NCBI RefSeq assembly: GCF_003402575.1
Contig: NZ_BGZJ01000001.1
Span: 620,001 to 684,000 of the forward strand
Direction of reading: 5' to 3'
Origin: Mesosutterella multiformis
GTDB lineage: Bacteria; Pseudomonadota; Gammaproteobacteria; Burkholderiales; Burkholderiaceae_F
Length of the DNA stretch: 64,000 nucleotides
Shown: positions 1 to 7,896 of the stretch, piece by piece
How positions within the stretch are numbered: position 1 is the first letter of the stretch
Layout: each line of letters starts with the position of its first letter
Position numbers and translations under genes: made by a program
The notes under the pieces: model-generated
What the model saw: the letters and a program-made list of their open reading frames with translations, nothing else
Databases searched by the model: none
Told to the model about the DNA's origin: nothing

Positions 1-29
1 CTACGTACATACTTCTCTTTTTCTGCCAT
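1..29 (-). CDS. tuf: Elongation factor Tu, 5' end only (probable)
   Basis: Only nine codons and part of a tenth are inside the window, read leftward from ATG at 29-27; the visible peptide is MAEKEKYVR. Many EF-Tu proteins begin with a similar basic MA-[KE]-EK-x-x-R stretch before the conserved KPHVNVGTIGH block, which lies outside the window. A GGGAG ribosome binding site sits nine bases upstream. The call rests mainly on context: tRNA-Tyr, tRNA-Gly, tRNA-Thr then tuf is a classic proteobacterial transcription unit. EF-Tu delivers aminoacyl-tRNA to the ribosome. Nine residues alone do not prove identity. Confidence 0.55.
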
Positions 30-58
30 GGTGAACAGCTCCCGGACTTGGTAGATGC

Positions 59-76
59 GGCTGATGAACATCAGCC
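59..76. repeat. Inverted repeat in the tRNA-tuf spacer
   Basis: Two perfect 8-base arms, GGCTGATG and CATCAGCC, flank a two-base centre between the 3' end of tRNA-Thr and the probable tuf start. In the leftward transcript it would fold into a short hairpin with no T-run, so it is not an intrinsic terminator. It may be a processing signal separating tRNA from the tuf message; that role is inference. Confidence 0.4.
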
Positions 77-86
77 AATAGAAAAA

Positions 87-161
<75 letters not shown>

Positions 162-169
162 ATAAATCT

Positions 170-243
170 TGGAGCGGGTGAAGGGAATCGAACCCTCGTC
201 GTAAGCTTGGAAGGCTTCTGCTCTACCATTGAGCTACACCCGC
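170..243 (-). tRNA. tRNA-Gly (anticodon TCC)
   Basis: The minus strand gives a 74-nt cloverleaf with acceptor stem GCGGGTG/CACCCGC, D arm AGCTCAATGGTAGAGC, anticodon loop CTTCCAA (anticodon TCC, glycine) and T arm GGGTTCGATTCCC. CCA is encoded at 172-170. It lies between tRNA-Tyr and tRNA-Thr in one transcription unit. Confidence 0.97.
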
Positions 244-304
244 CCAACAGACGCGAGGTTTACCTCCCGCCCATACAAACTGGATTCTTCCCTTACCGAA
301 AAAT

Positions 305-390
305 TGGTGGAGGGGGATGGATTCGAACCATCGTAGGCGTACGCCAACAGATTTACAGTCTGCCCCTTTTAGCCACTCAGGCACCCCTCC
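305..390 (-). tRNA. tRNA-Tyr (anticodon GTA)
   Basis: An 86-nt class II tRNA with a long variable arm, as expected for bacterial tRNA-Tyr. Acceptor stem GGAGGGG/CCCCTCC, anticodon stem CAGA/TCTG around loop CTGTAAA (anticodon GTA), T arm GGTTCGAATCC and encoded CCA at 307-305. It is the first tRNA of the cluster, directly downstream of a strong promoter. Confidence 0.97.
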
Positions 391-407
391 GGGGAAGCGA
401 GAATAGG

Positions 408-436
408 ATTATGCGAATAACAGAACAAAAAGTCAA
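408..436 (-). promoter_or_regulatory. Sigma70-type promoter of the tRNA-tuf unit
   Basis: On the minus strand a TTGACT -35 element (436-431) and a CATAAT -10 element (413-408) are separated by exactly 17 bases. Transcription would start near 401, about ten bases before mature tRNA-Tyr. A near-consensus promoter of this kind is usual for stable RNA genes. Confidence 0.8.
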
Positions 437-484
437 GCGTCAGAGTTAAATTTCTTCTTTCTGACAAATAATCGTTTTCCCTAA

Positions 485-868
485 TCAGGAGTTTTTCCTG
501 TTGTTATCGCTGCGATTTTCCCTGTCAATCTCTTCAATCACCACTGCATCCTTCACTTCAAGAGTCGGATCGCAGGCAATCGGTTCGGGTGCCGCAGGAT
601 TCGGCTGACGGGACTGAGGGGGCTCGGCGCTCCCCGGCATATCCCCGGGCATATCGTTCCCTTCCCGGTTCCCCGGCGACAGAAGATCCGCCACCACACG
701 GAATAGGAAGCCTGCGACAGCCACCGCGGCGAGGATCAGAACAATGGCTCCGACTATCGGGAGCAGCAGAATGCCCAGCCCGACGAAGACCGCCAGACCG
801 ATCACCCAGGCTACCCAGCCGTACGGAGAGTTCCCGCCACCGCCATAGTAATAAAAGCGACCGCTCAT
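485..868 (-). CDS. Small hypothetical membrane protein (127 aa)
   Basis: I do not recognise a family. The protein starts with a short Tyr/Gly-rich stretch (MSGRFYYYGGGG), followed by a hydrophobic region of about 45 residues (roughly 16-60) that could form two closely spaced membrane helices. The C-terminal half is soluble, Pro-rich and acidic (about residues 65-127). The start is supported by an AAGGA ribosome binding site 8-9 bases upstream of ATG. It stands alone between the tRNA promoter and folE2 and is transcribed away from folE2. The hydrophobic block with a low-complexity tail suggests a small inner-membrane protein; no function can be given. Confidence 0.72.
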   Translation of the reverse strand: MSGRFYYYGGGGNSPYGWVAWVIGLAVFVGLGILLLPIVGAIVLILAAVAVAGFLFRVVADLLSPGNREGNDMPGDMPGSAEPPQSRQPNPAAPEPIACDPTLEVKDAVVIEEIDRENRSDNNRKNS

Positions 869-1150
869 TCTTTCTTTCCTTTCTGAATCTTTGCCATTTC
901 ATTTATTCTGCGACATTTCTTTAAGAAATAAAGAGGCTGTCTCTGTTTTTTCCCTTGTTTTGGTTACAATGTCTAATCTTTCGCACAACGAGAGTACTCA
1001 AGAAACCTTTGAGAGCTTCGGCGGGATCGACTTCCGACGGCATTAACTCCCCTCAGCCAAGCCGATCAGGACTACAAATCGAAACAGAAACGATGGAGTC
1101 TTCAAGCCCGCATCTGCCCTCCTTACTCTTCATTGGCAGAACATCTATTT
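869..1150. other. Divergent intergenic region upstream of folE2
   Basis: This 282-base gap must hold the leftward promoter of the small membrane protein and the rightward promoter of folE2. I see no convincing -35/-10 pair with correct spacing; a TACAAT at about 964-969 is the best -10 candidate for folE2, but its -35 is poor. I could not match the roughly 180-base folE2 leader to a riboswitch or a Zur box by eye. Confidence 0.5.
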
Positions 1151-1963
1151 ATGAACGCAGATAATTCTCTTAATTGCGCGCTGCCCGACGTCCAGTCGAG
1201 CGCTGACGGCCGTCATATCCCGATTCAGCGTGTTGGCGTCAAGTCGGTTCGCGTGCCCGTTGTCGTCGCCTCTGTCGACGGCCCGCTCCACACGGTTGCA
1301 ACAGTCAATATGTACGTGTCTCTCCCCGCCGGGCAGAAAGGCACCCATATGTCCCGCTTCTTCCGTCTGCTTGACGAAACCCGCGAGCCGCTCTGCAAGC
1401 CCGTTCTCGAAGATCTGATGGCCCGGATGCTGAAGACGCTTGACGCCGTCTCCGGTCAGATTGAGTTTGACTTCCCCTTCTTTGTGCGCAAATCAGCTCC
1501 GATCTCCAAGCAGTCGAGTCTGATGAGCTACGAAGCCGGCTTTACGGTGACGTGCGAGAACGGTGAGACCACGGTTCGCGAACGCGTCCTCACGCCGGTG
1601 ACGAGCCTCTGCCCCTGCAGCAAGGAAATCTCCCGGTACGGCGCGCACAATCAGCGCTCCCATATCACGATTGACGCTCTCTGCTCGGAAGCTCTTCCGT
1701 TTGAGGAGCTGATTCGCTACTCCGAAAAGAACGGCTCCTGCGAGCTCTGGTCTCTTCTGAAGCGCGAGGACGAAAAGTTCGTCACGGAATACGCTTACGA
1801 CCACGCCAAGTTCGTTGAGGACATCATCCGCGACGTCGCGACTGACCTCAATAAGGACGCCCGTATCGTCTCGTACGAGCTCCAGGTGGAAAACTTCGAA
1901 TCCATCCACAATCATTCCGCCTATGCGCTGATCACCCACGACCGGCGCACCTCCGCAGTCTGA
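1151..1963 (+). CDS. folE2: GTP cyclohydrolase I type B (FolE2)
   Basis: Converts GTP to 7,8-dihydroneopterin triphosphate, the first step of tetrahydrofolate synthesis (and of queuosine where that pathway is present). At 270 aa it has family length. Visible FolE2 landmarks are LPDVQ near the N-terminus, the metal/catalytic cysteine segment SLCPCSKEIS around residues 152-161, the following GAHNQRSH histidine block, and the C-terminal NFESIHNHSAYA segment. FolE2 uses metals other than zinc and often replaces FolE under zinc limitation; no Zur operator was recognised here. I chose ATG at 1151; an in-frame TTG at 1133 would add six residues. No strong ribosome binding site precedes either. Confidence 0.93.
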   Translation: MNADNSLNCALPDVQSSADGRHIPIQRVGVKSVRVPVVVASVDGPLHTVATVNMYVSLPAGQKGTHMSRFFRLLDETREPLCKPVLEDLMARMLKTLDAVSGQIEFDFPFFVRKSAPISKQSSLMSYEAGFTVTCENGETTVRERVLTPVTSLCPCSKEISRYGAHNQRSHITIDALCSEALPFEELIRYSEKNGSCELWSLLKREDEKFVTEYAYDHAKFVEDIIRDVATDLNKDARIVSYELQVENFESIHNHSAYALITHDRRTSAV

Positions 1964-2105
1964 CGCCGAGACTTGCGCTCACGGTTATCCGGCACGCCCC
2001 AGGCGGGCGGCCGGATCCCGCAAAAAACCCCGCACGTTTTACCCGCCCTCTGCGCACTCTGCGAAAATAGAGGGATTACTTAGAACAGTCCGTTTTCCTG
2101 CAAAA

Positions 2106-3836
2106 ATGCTCGATCAACAAAAACAGGCCCTGATTGGCCTCTTCACCCGTGCCCTTACCGCTATCGGCGCAGGTTCCCTTCCCGTTACGCTGGAGCGCCC
2201 GAAACTCGCCGAACACGGCGATGTTGCCTGTACGGTCGCTCTGCAGTCCGCCAAGATTCTTCATAAGGCTCCCCGCCAGATCGCCGAGCAGCTCGTGTCC
2301 GTCATGAAGGCGGATCCGGAATTCAGCACCCTGCTCTCCTCCGCGGAAATCGCCGGGCCGGGCTTCATCAATCTGCGCCTTGCCAAGTCGGCTCAGCAGG
2401 AAATCGTGAAGACTGTTCTCCGTCAGGGCGACGCGTTCGGCACCAATCAGTCGAAGGCCGGCCAGTCCGTCATCGTGGAGTACGTGTCCGCCAACCCGAC
2501 CGGCCCGCTGCATCTCGGCCACGCCCGCCAGGGCGCGCTCGGCGACGTGCTCTCGAAGATCCTCGCCACTCAGGGCTGGGCGGTCACGCGTGAGTACTAC
2601 TACAACGACGCCGGCGCTCAGATCAACAATCTGACCGTCTCCGTCACGCTCCGCGGCAAGGAACTCCTCGGCGAGCAGATCACGTTCCCGGAAAACGGCT
2701 ACCACGGCGAATACATCACCGATATCGCGAAGGACTACATCGCGAAGCGCCCTGTGACGAGCTCCGGCGAAACGATCACCCCGGACGGCGATCTGAATAA
2801 CAGCGCCCTCGTCCGCAAGTACGCCGTCGCCTATCTGCGCAACGAACAGGACGAAGACCTCCGGGCCCTCGGCGTTTCCTTTGATAACTACTACCTCGAA
2901 AGCTCGCTCTACTCGGACGGCTACGTCGAGGAAGCCGTGAACGCGATGATCCGCTCCGGCCACACCTATGAGAAGGACAACGCGCTCTGGCTCCGTACGA
3001 CGGACTTCACGAAGGAAGACCTCGGCGGCCTGATCGACGACAAGGACCGCGTGATGAAGAAGCAGGACGGCTTCTACACGTACTTCGTGCCGGATGTCGC
3101 CTATCACCTCACGAAGTTCCGCCGCGGCTTCTCGCGCGCCATCAACATCCAGGGCTCTGACCACCACGGCACCCGCGCCCGCCTCCGCGCCGGCATTCAG
3201 GCCGCGGCGAAGGTTCTCGGCCTTGATGTGCCGAAGGTCTTCCCCGAGTGGCTCCTGCACAAGATGCTCCTCGTGATGAAGGACGGCCAGGAAGTGAAGA
3301 TGAGCAAGCGCTCCGGCTCCTACATCACGCTGCGTGACCTGGTTGACTGGGTCGGCCGCGACGCCGCCCGTTACTTCCTCGTCTCCCGTAAAGCTGACGC
3401 CGAATTCGTTTTCGACGTGAACCTCGCTGTGTCGAAGAGCGACGAGAACCCCGTCTACTATCTGCAGTACGCTCATGCGCGCATCTGCTCGGTCTTCCGC
3501 CAGGCCACTGAAAAGGGCTTTAAGATTCCGAGCACGGAAGAGATGCTTGCCATGGATCTCTCGCAGCTGAATTCCGAAAAGGAAATCAGCCTGATGAACC
3601 ATCTGGCAGACTATTCCGCCACGCTGTCCGCTGCCTCCGAAGCCCTGACGCCCCATACGCTCTGCTTCTACCTGCGCGATCTCGCCGCGAGCTTCCACGC
3701 CTTCTATAACGAAGAGCACGTGCTGGTTGAGGATGAAGCCGTCCGCAACAGCCGTCTCGCGCTGCTCGCCGCTGTGCGCCAGGTTCTTGGCAACGGTCTT
3801 GCTCTCCTCGGGGTCAGTGCCCCGGAGAGGATGTAA
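2106..3836 (+). CDS. argS: Arginyl-tRNA synthetase
   Basis: Charges tRNA-Arg with arginine in the cytoplasm. The 576-aa length is typical. The N-terminal additional domain of ArgS covers roughly residues 1-110. The class I HIGH signature appears as HLGH in NPTGPLHLGHARQG near residue 140, and the KMSKRSG signature lies near residue 400. The all-alpha anticodon-binding domain fills the C-terminus and ends in the usual ...PERM. It is followed 39 bases later by the SPOR protein, then dsbA and an SDR gene, an arrangement common in Betaproteobacteria. No strong ribosome binding site is visible before ATG. Confidence 0.98.
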   Translation: MLDQQKQALIGLFTRALTAIGAGSLPVTLERPKLAEHGDVACTVALQSAKILHKAPRQIAEQLVSVMKADPEFSTLLSSAEIAGPGFINLRLAKSAQQEIVKTVLRQGDAFGTNQSKAGQSVIVEYVSANPTGPLHLGHARQGALGDVLSKILATQGWAVTREYYYNDAGAQINNLTVSVTLRGKELLGEQITFPENGYHGEYITDIAKDYIAKRPVTSSGETITPDGDLNNSALVRKYAVAYLRNEQDEDLRALGVSFDNYYLESSLYSDGYVEEAVNAMIRSGHTYEKDNALWLRTTDFTKEDLGGLIDDKDRVMKKQDGFYTYFVPDVAYHLTKFRRGFSRAINIQGSDHHGTRARLRAGIQAAAKVLGLDVPKVFPEWLLHKMLLVMKDGQEVKMSKRSGSYITLRDLVDWVGRDAARYFLVSRKADAEFVFDVNLAVSKSDENPVYYLQYAHARICSVFRQATEKGFKIPSTEEMLAMDLSQLNSEKEISLMNHLADYSATLSAASEALTPHTLCFYLRDLAASFHAFYNEEHVLVEDEAVRNSRLALLAAVRQVLGNGLALLGVSAPERM

Positions 3837-3875
3837 CTTTTTGAAAATTCCCTTTTCTGGAAAAAGGAGTTGTTC

Positions 3876-4436
3876 ATGAAGCAGTTTCTAACCGGCTTTC
3901 TCTGCGGCGCTGTCGTCGCCCTTCTTGTCGCCGCTGGCGGCGCCCTGTTCGTAACGGAGTCTCCGGTTCCGTTCATGAGCAAGGTTCAGTCCTCGTCGAC
4001 GGAATATGTTCAGGACGCGCTTAAGGGCCGGTCCTCCGATCCGAATGAGAAGCTTTACGCTCCCGGAACGACTCCCAAGCCCGCTTCCGCTCAGGCTTCG
4101 TCCCCCGCGGCTTCCGCCAAGGCCCCTGCCCCGAGCCGCCCGGCTCAGGATGATCAGGCCGCCGATAAGCAGCTCGCGGACAACAACGCGGCTGCCCCCA
4201 CGACGGTTCAGCCCCAGACGCCTGACTTCTTTGTTCTCGTCGGTGCCTACAAGACGCCTGACGAGGCTGAAACAATTAGAGCCAAAATTGCGTTCTCCGG
4301 ACTTGATTCCAGCGTTTCTCACGGCAATGATGGACGTTATCGCGTCCGTATTGGACCCTTCCACTCTGAAGGGGATGCCCGCAAGGCACAGAGCACGCTC
4401 CGCGCCAATGACATTCCTGGCCAGATCATTCACTGA
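3876..4436 (+). CDS. SPOR-domain (FtsN-like) cell division protein
   Basis: Bitopic inner-membrane protein of 186 aa expected to bind denuded septal peptidoglycan. An N-terminal hydrophobic helix (about residues 7-26) is followed by a long Ala/Pro/Ser-rich periplasmic linker and a C-terminal SPOR domain (about residues 112-186) that starts at DFFVLVGAYKTPDEAE and includes YRVRIGPF. The start is ATG at 3876, with GGAG six bases upstream; an in-frame TTG at 3870 overlaps that site and is less likely. The position between argS and dsbA matches betaproteobacterial ftsN-like genes, but orthology with FtsN itself is inferred. Confidence 0.88.
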   Translation: MKQFLTGFLCGAVVALLVAAGGALFVTESPVPFMSKVQSSSTEYVQDALKGRSSDPNEKLYAPGTTPKPASAQASSPAASAKAPAPSRPAQDDQAADKQLADNNAAAPTTVQPQTPDFFVLVGAYKTPDEAETIRAKIAFSGLDSSVSHGNDGRYRVRIGPFHSEGDARKAQSTLRANDIPGQIIH

Positions 4437-4456
4437 TTTTTAGGAAACGTTCTCAA

Positions 4457-5101
4457 ATGATTTCTCGCAGAAACCTTCTGACTTTCTCGGCCGCCTCGCT
4501 TGCCTCGCTTCCGCTGTCTGCGTTTGCTACTCCTACCGCACCGGTGGAAGGCAAGGAATACACGATGGTTCGTCCCGTTGTGCCGATGAAGGGTAAGAAG
4601 ATTGAAGTGGTGTACTTCTTCTCCTATACCTGCCCGCACTGCTTCCGCTTTGATCCGATCATCGAACCCTGGTCGAAGAAGCTCCCCTCCTGGATCGACT
4701 TCAAGCTGAATCCGGTTGCCTGGGACTCCCGCCTGGACCCGTTTGTGAAGACCTACTACGCGCTCGAGTCTCTCGGCCTGCTACCGAAGCTCCACATGAA
4801 GTTCTTCGAGTCCGTCATTTACCAGACGCATAAGTACGAGAACCCGGCTGCCGATATCGCTGACTTCATGGTGAAGGCCGGCGTGAACGCCAAGCAGTGG
4901 AACAGCGCTTACAATTCTTTCGGCGTTGCCAACAAGACCCGCGCCGCTTCCCGTCTCTGGCAGTCCTACGGCATTGACGCGACGCCGATGATCGGCATTG
5001 ACGGCAAGTACGTCACGGGCCCGCATATGACGCCGACCCGTGAGAGCGATCTGGTCGTCGTTGAGACCCTCGCCCAGCGTGCGAGAAAGGCTCGCCTCTA
5101 A
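4457..5101 (+). CDS. dsbA: Thiol:disulfide interchange protein DsbA
   Basis: Periplasmic thioredoxin-fold oxidase that introduces disulfide bonds into exported proteins. The active site is CPHC in SYTCPHCFRFDP near residue 60, and a cis-proline segment ATPMIGIDGKY lies near residue 180. Its 214 aa and the inserted helical domain between these motifs fit DsbA. The signal peptide is unusual: it begins MISRRNLLTF, close to a twin-arginine motif, and ends near AFA at about residue 24. It follows the SPOR gene by 20 bases, with TAGGA upstream of ATG, and is probably cotranscribed with the SDR gene 18 bases downstream. Confidence 0.93.
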   Translation: MISRRNLLTFSAASLASLPLSAFATPTAPVEGKEYTMVRPVVPMKGKKIEVVYFFSYTCPHCFRFDPIIEPWSKKLPSWIDFKLNPVAWDSRLDPFVKTYYALESLGLLPKLHMKFFESVIYQTHKYENPAADIADFMVKAGVNAKQWNSAYNSFGVANKTRAASRLWQSYGIDATPMIGIDGKYVTGPHMTPTRESDLVVVETLAQRARKARL

Positions 5102-5119
5102 CTGGTTTCGGAGTTCTGC

Positions 5120-5896
5120 ATGTCACTTAACGTTTTCATCACTGGCGCAACCGGCGGTATTGGTTCCGGTCTCGCCAGGGTTTACGCCGCGAAGGGCGCT
5201 ACTCTCGGTCTTGTGGCCCATCATCAGGATGCGCTCGACCGTCTGATCGCCTCGCTCCCCGGCACCGGTCACAAGGGCTATGTCGCCGACGTGACCGATC
5301 GGGACGGCATCATTGAAACAGCCCACCGCTTCGAGAAGGAAGTGGGCCCCGCCGACGTCGTGATTGCGAACGCCGGTGTTTCAATCGGCGTGAAGACGCA
5401 GTACTACGAGGATCTGGCCGTCATGGACCGGGTCTATCGGATCAACGTTATCGGCATGGCGAACACCTTCCACGGCTTCCTTCCGGCGATGATCGAGAGA
5501 CACGCCGGAACGCTGGTCGGCATTGGTTCTGTTGCCGGCATCCGCGGCCTTCCGGGGTCGGAAGCCTACTGCTCCAGCAAGGCTTCCGTTATCAACTACT
5601 GCGAAAGCCTCCGCATCGAAATGATGAAGCACGGCGTCAAGGTCCTCACTGTGTGCCCGGGGTTCGTCAAGACCCCGCTCACGTCGAAGAACCCCTACCC
5701 TATGCCCTTCATCCTTGAGCCGGATGAGTTCGCAAGACGCGCTGTCCGCGCGATTGACGCACATAAGACCTACACGGTGATCCCGTGGCAGATGGGACTG
5801 CTCGCAAAACTGATGAAGATCGCGCCGAACTGCCTGTTCGACCGTATTCTGAAGGGCCGCAAGCAGAAGCCCCGCGCGAAGGAGCTCGGAGTCTGA
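5120..5896 (+). CDS. SDR-family NAD(P)-dependent oxidoreductase
   Basis: Classical short-chain dehydrogenase/reductase of 258 aa. The nucleotide-binding motif TGATGGIG is at residues 8-15, NAG lies near residue 85, the catalytic Ser is in GIGSVAG and the Tyr/Lys pair is in YCSSK near residue 155. The PG motif that follows the active site is present (CPGFVKTPLT). The substrate cannot be read from sequence. It is last in the argS cluster, 18 bases after dsbA, with GGAG six bases before ATG, and is followed by a strong terminator. The same neighbour order occurs in other Betaproteobacteria. Confidence 0.9.
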   Translation: MSLNVFITGATGGIGSGLARVYAAKGATLGLVAHHQDALDRLIASLPGTGHKGYVADVTDRDGIIETAHRFEKEVGPADVVIANAGVSIGVKTQYYEDLAVMDRVYRINVIGMANTFHGFLPAMIERHAGTLVGIGSVAGIRGLPGSEAYCSSKASVINYCESLRIEMMKHGVKVLTVCPGFVKTPLTSKNPYPMPFILEPDEFARRAVRAIDAHKTYTVIPWQMGLLAKLMKIAPNCLFDRILKGRKQKPRAKELGV

Positions 5897-5923
5897 TCCG
5901 GAAGCTCCGGGACTCGCCCGCAT

Positions 5924-5956
5924 AAGGCATCGAAGTCAGACTTCGGTGCCTTTTTT
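5924..5956 (+). terminator. Intrinsic terminator of the argS-dsbA-SDR cluster, overlapping the recQ 3' end
   Basis: A 12-base stem (AAGGCATCGAAG pairing with CTTCGGTGCCTT, one G-T pair) with a five-base loop is followed by TTTT. It terminates plus-strand transcription. The loop (5936-5940) contains the recQ stop codon and the 3' arm is the last codons of recQ, so one sequence serves both. No T-run follows on the minus strand. Confidence 0.88.
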
Positions 5957-7777
5957 CTTTCGCATGAAGTCCCGCACGATATGGAGAATCTCGGTCCCGT
6001 ATGCGTCAAGCTTCTTCGGGCCGATTCCGTTCACGTGGCTGAGGGCTTCGAACGACTGCGGGTGGATCGAGGCGACTTCAGAGAGGCTCACATCAGTCAT
6101 GATGCGATAGGCCGGAATCCCCTGTGCCTCCGCGGTTTCACGGCGCCAGGCGCGGAGCGCGTCCGCAAGCGGCCGATAATCCTCCCGGACTTCGATCGGC
6201 TTTCTGACGCGCCCCTGCTTCAGATCCGGGCGCGAGGGCGCGCTGACCCGCACCAGAATTGTTTCCTCACCCTTCAGGAGCGCTTTCGCGCGTCCGGGTC
6301 GCAGCACCCCTTCGCTCTTCCAGTCCGCGTTCAGAATCCGCTTCGCGATGAGAACCCGGGCGAGTTCCCGCCACTCCTCCTCACTCAGATCCTTTCCGAT
6401 TCCCCAGGTGGAGAGTTTCTCGTGCCCGTACCCCGCCACAAGGCTCGTCCTTTCGCCCCGGAGCACGTTGATGACATGCGTCATGCCGAAGCAGCACCCT
6501 GAGGCTCTCTCGCATCGGATCACGCAGCTCACGAATTTCTGAGCGTCTACCGTCCGGTCCGCCATCTCAGGCGGCCTGTCGCAGTTGTCGCAGCAGCCGC
6601 AGTGGGTCGAAGACTCCTCACCGAGACAGGCAAGGAGATAATGCCTCCGGCACTCACCGGTTTCGGCGTACCCCACCATGGCATCCAGCTTCTCAAGCGA
6701 CTGCTGCTTGAATTCCGGGCTGCCGTCCCCGCTCTCGATAAACTGCTGCTGGATCATCACGTCGCGCCATCCCCAGATAAGCCAGGCTTCTGACGGTTTC
6801 CCGTCGCGGCCCGCGCGGCCCGTTTCCTGGAAGTACGCCTCAATGCTCTTCGGAAGCCCGATATGGACAACAAACCGGACATCCGGCTTATCAATCCCCA
6901 TCCCGAATGCCACAGTCGCCACCATGACGACCCCGCGGCCCGCGATGAACTCCCGCTGGTTCTCTTCCCGGAGCGAGGCGCCGAGCCCCGCATGATAGGG
7001 AAGCGCGGGGATCCCCATGCCGCGGAGAAAGTCAGAGATCGTATCCACCTGACGGCGCGAGATGCAGTAAATGATGCCGGTCTGCCCTGGGTGACGCTGC
7101 GTGATGAAGGCAAGAAGCTTCCGCTTCACCTCCCCGGCGCCGAATGTCACCCGATAGTGAATATTCGGGCGGTCAAAGCTCGTAATGAAAATCTTCGGAT
7201 CAATCAGAAGCCGTTCCGCGATTTCCTGCTGCGCCGAGGCATCGGCCGTAGCGGTGAGCGCGATCCGGGGAACGGACGGGAAACGCTCTTTCAGAAGACC
7301 GAGCGCGCCGTATTCCGGACGGAAATCGTGCCCCCAGGTCACAACGCAGTGCGCTTCATCAACCGCGAAAAGCGAGACCCTCGCTCTCTGCAGCATCGAG
7401 ATTGTCCACTCGTTCACAAGCCTCTCAGGGGTGACGTAGAGAAAGTCGAGTGTCCCTGAGAGGAACTGACTCTCAATCTCCCGGTTCTCTTCCAGAGAGT
7501 TCGCAGAACTGAGGCAGGCCGCCTCAAGCCCCCGGTTCTGAATCACGGTGATCTGATCCTGCATGAGCGCGATAAGAGGCGACACGATCACCGCGGTTCC
7601 CTCGCGGACGAGTGCGGGGATCTGGTAGCAGAGGCTCTTCCCGCCGCCTGTCGGCATCAGCACCAGCGCATCCCGCCCCTCGATCACGGCTTCGATGATT
7701 TCCTCCTGATGCGGCCGGAAATCGGCATAGCCGAATACCTGGGTCAATGCTTCTTTTGCTGAATGGAAACGCCGCAT
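5936..7777 (-). CDS. recQ: ATP-dependent DNA helicase RecQ
   Basis: 3'-5' superfamily 2 helicase for recombination and fork repair. Walker A is in MPTGGGKSLCYQIPA near residue 40 and the Walker B box is DEAHC near residue 140. Motif VI is present as QETGRAGRDG near residue 315. The RecQ zinc site (C-RRHYLLACLG then CGCCDNC) lies near residues 365-390, followed by the winged-helix RQC domain, and an HRDC domain occupies about residues 525-605. The 613-aa length is normal. AGGA lies 5-6 bases before ATG. It converges with the SDR gene, and its final codons form part of the SDR terminator. Confidence 0.97.
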   Translation of the reverse strand: MRRFHSAKEALTQVFGYADFRPHQEEIIEAVIEGRDALVLMPTGGGKSLCYQIPALVREGTAVIVSPLIALMQDQITVIQNRGLEAACLSSANSLEENREIESQFLSGTLDFLYVTPERLVNEWTISMLQRARVSLFAVDEAHCVVTWGHDFRPEYGALGLLKERFPSVPRIALTATADASAQQEIAERLLIDPKIFITSFDRPNIHYRVTFGAGEVKRKLLAFITQRHPGQTGIIYCISRRQVDTISDFLRGMGIPALPYHAGLGASLREENQREFIAGRGVVMVATVAFGMGIDKPDVRFVVHIGLPKSIEAYFQETGRAGRDGKPSEAWLIWGWRDVMIQQQFIESGDGSPEFKQQSLEKLDAMVGYAETGECRRHYLLACLGEESSTHCGCCDNCDRPPEMADRTVDAQKFVSCVIRCERASGCCFGMTHVINVLRGERTSLVAGYGHEKLSTWGIGKDLSEEEWRELARVLIAKRILNADWKSEGVLRPGRAKALLKGEETILVRVSAPSRPDLKQGRVRKPIEVREDYRPLADALRAWRRETAEAQGIPAYRIMTDVSLSEVASIHPQSFEALSHVNGIGPKKLDAYGTEILHIVRDFMRKKKGTEV

Positions 7778-7828
7778 GAATTCCTGGAGGGAGGGGAAAG
7801 TGTGAGGATGGAGCAGGCAGATAATATA

Positions 7829-7863
7829 AACCCTTCCTCCCGTTTCTATCAGGAGGAAGGGTT
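7829..7863 (-). terminator. Probable intrinsic terminator of sstT
   Basis: Perfect 12-base arms AACCCTTCCTCC and GGAGGAAGGGTT enclose an 11-base loop, 34 bases after the sstT stop codon. On the minus strand the stem runs into TTTATATTAT, a broken T-tract. It lies between sstT and the downstream recQ and so separates the two leftward genes. Confidence 0.7.
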
Positions 7864-7896
7864 TTCAGAACTGCTTAAACAGCCGGATTTTCAGGC

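Noticed and set aside
955-1150. Riboswitch in the folE2 leader
   Set aside because: I could not match the leader to the tetrahydrofolate, preQ1 or related motifs by eye, and no terminator-like stem precedes the gene.
1987-2016. Hairpin after folE2 (ATCCGGC...GCCGGAT)
   Set aside because: The stem is good but no T-run follows on the plus strand before argS, so it was not called a terminator.
2076-3719. Long minus-strand open frame (547 codons) across argS
   Set aside because: It is the antisense of a certain argS gene. GC-rich codon bias creates long open frames on the other strand; its composition is Arg/Gly/Ala/His-rich and matches no family.
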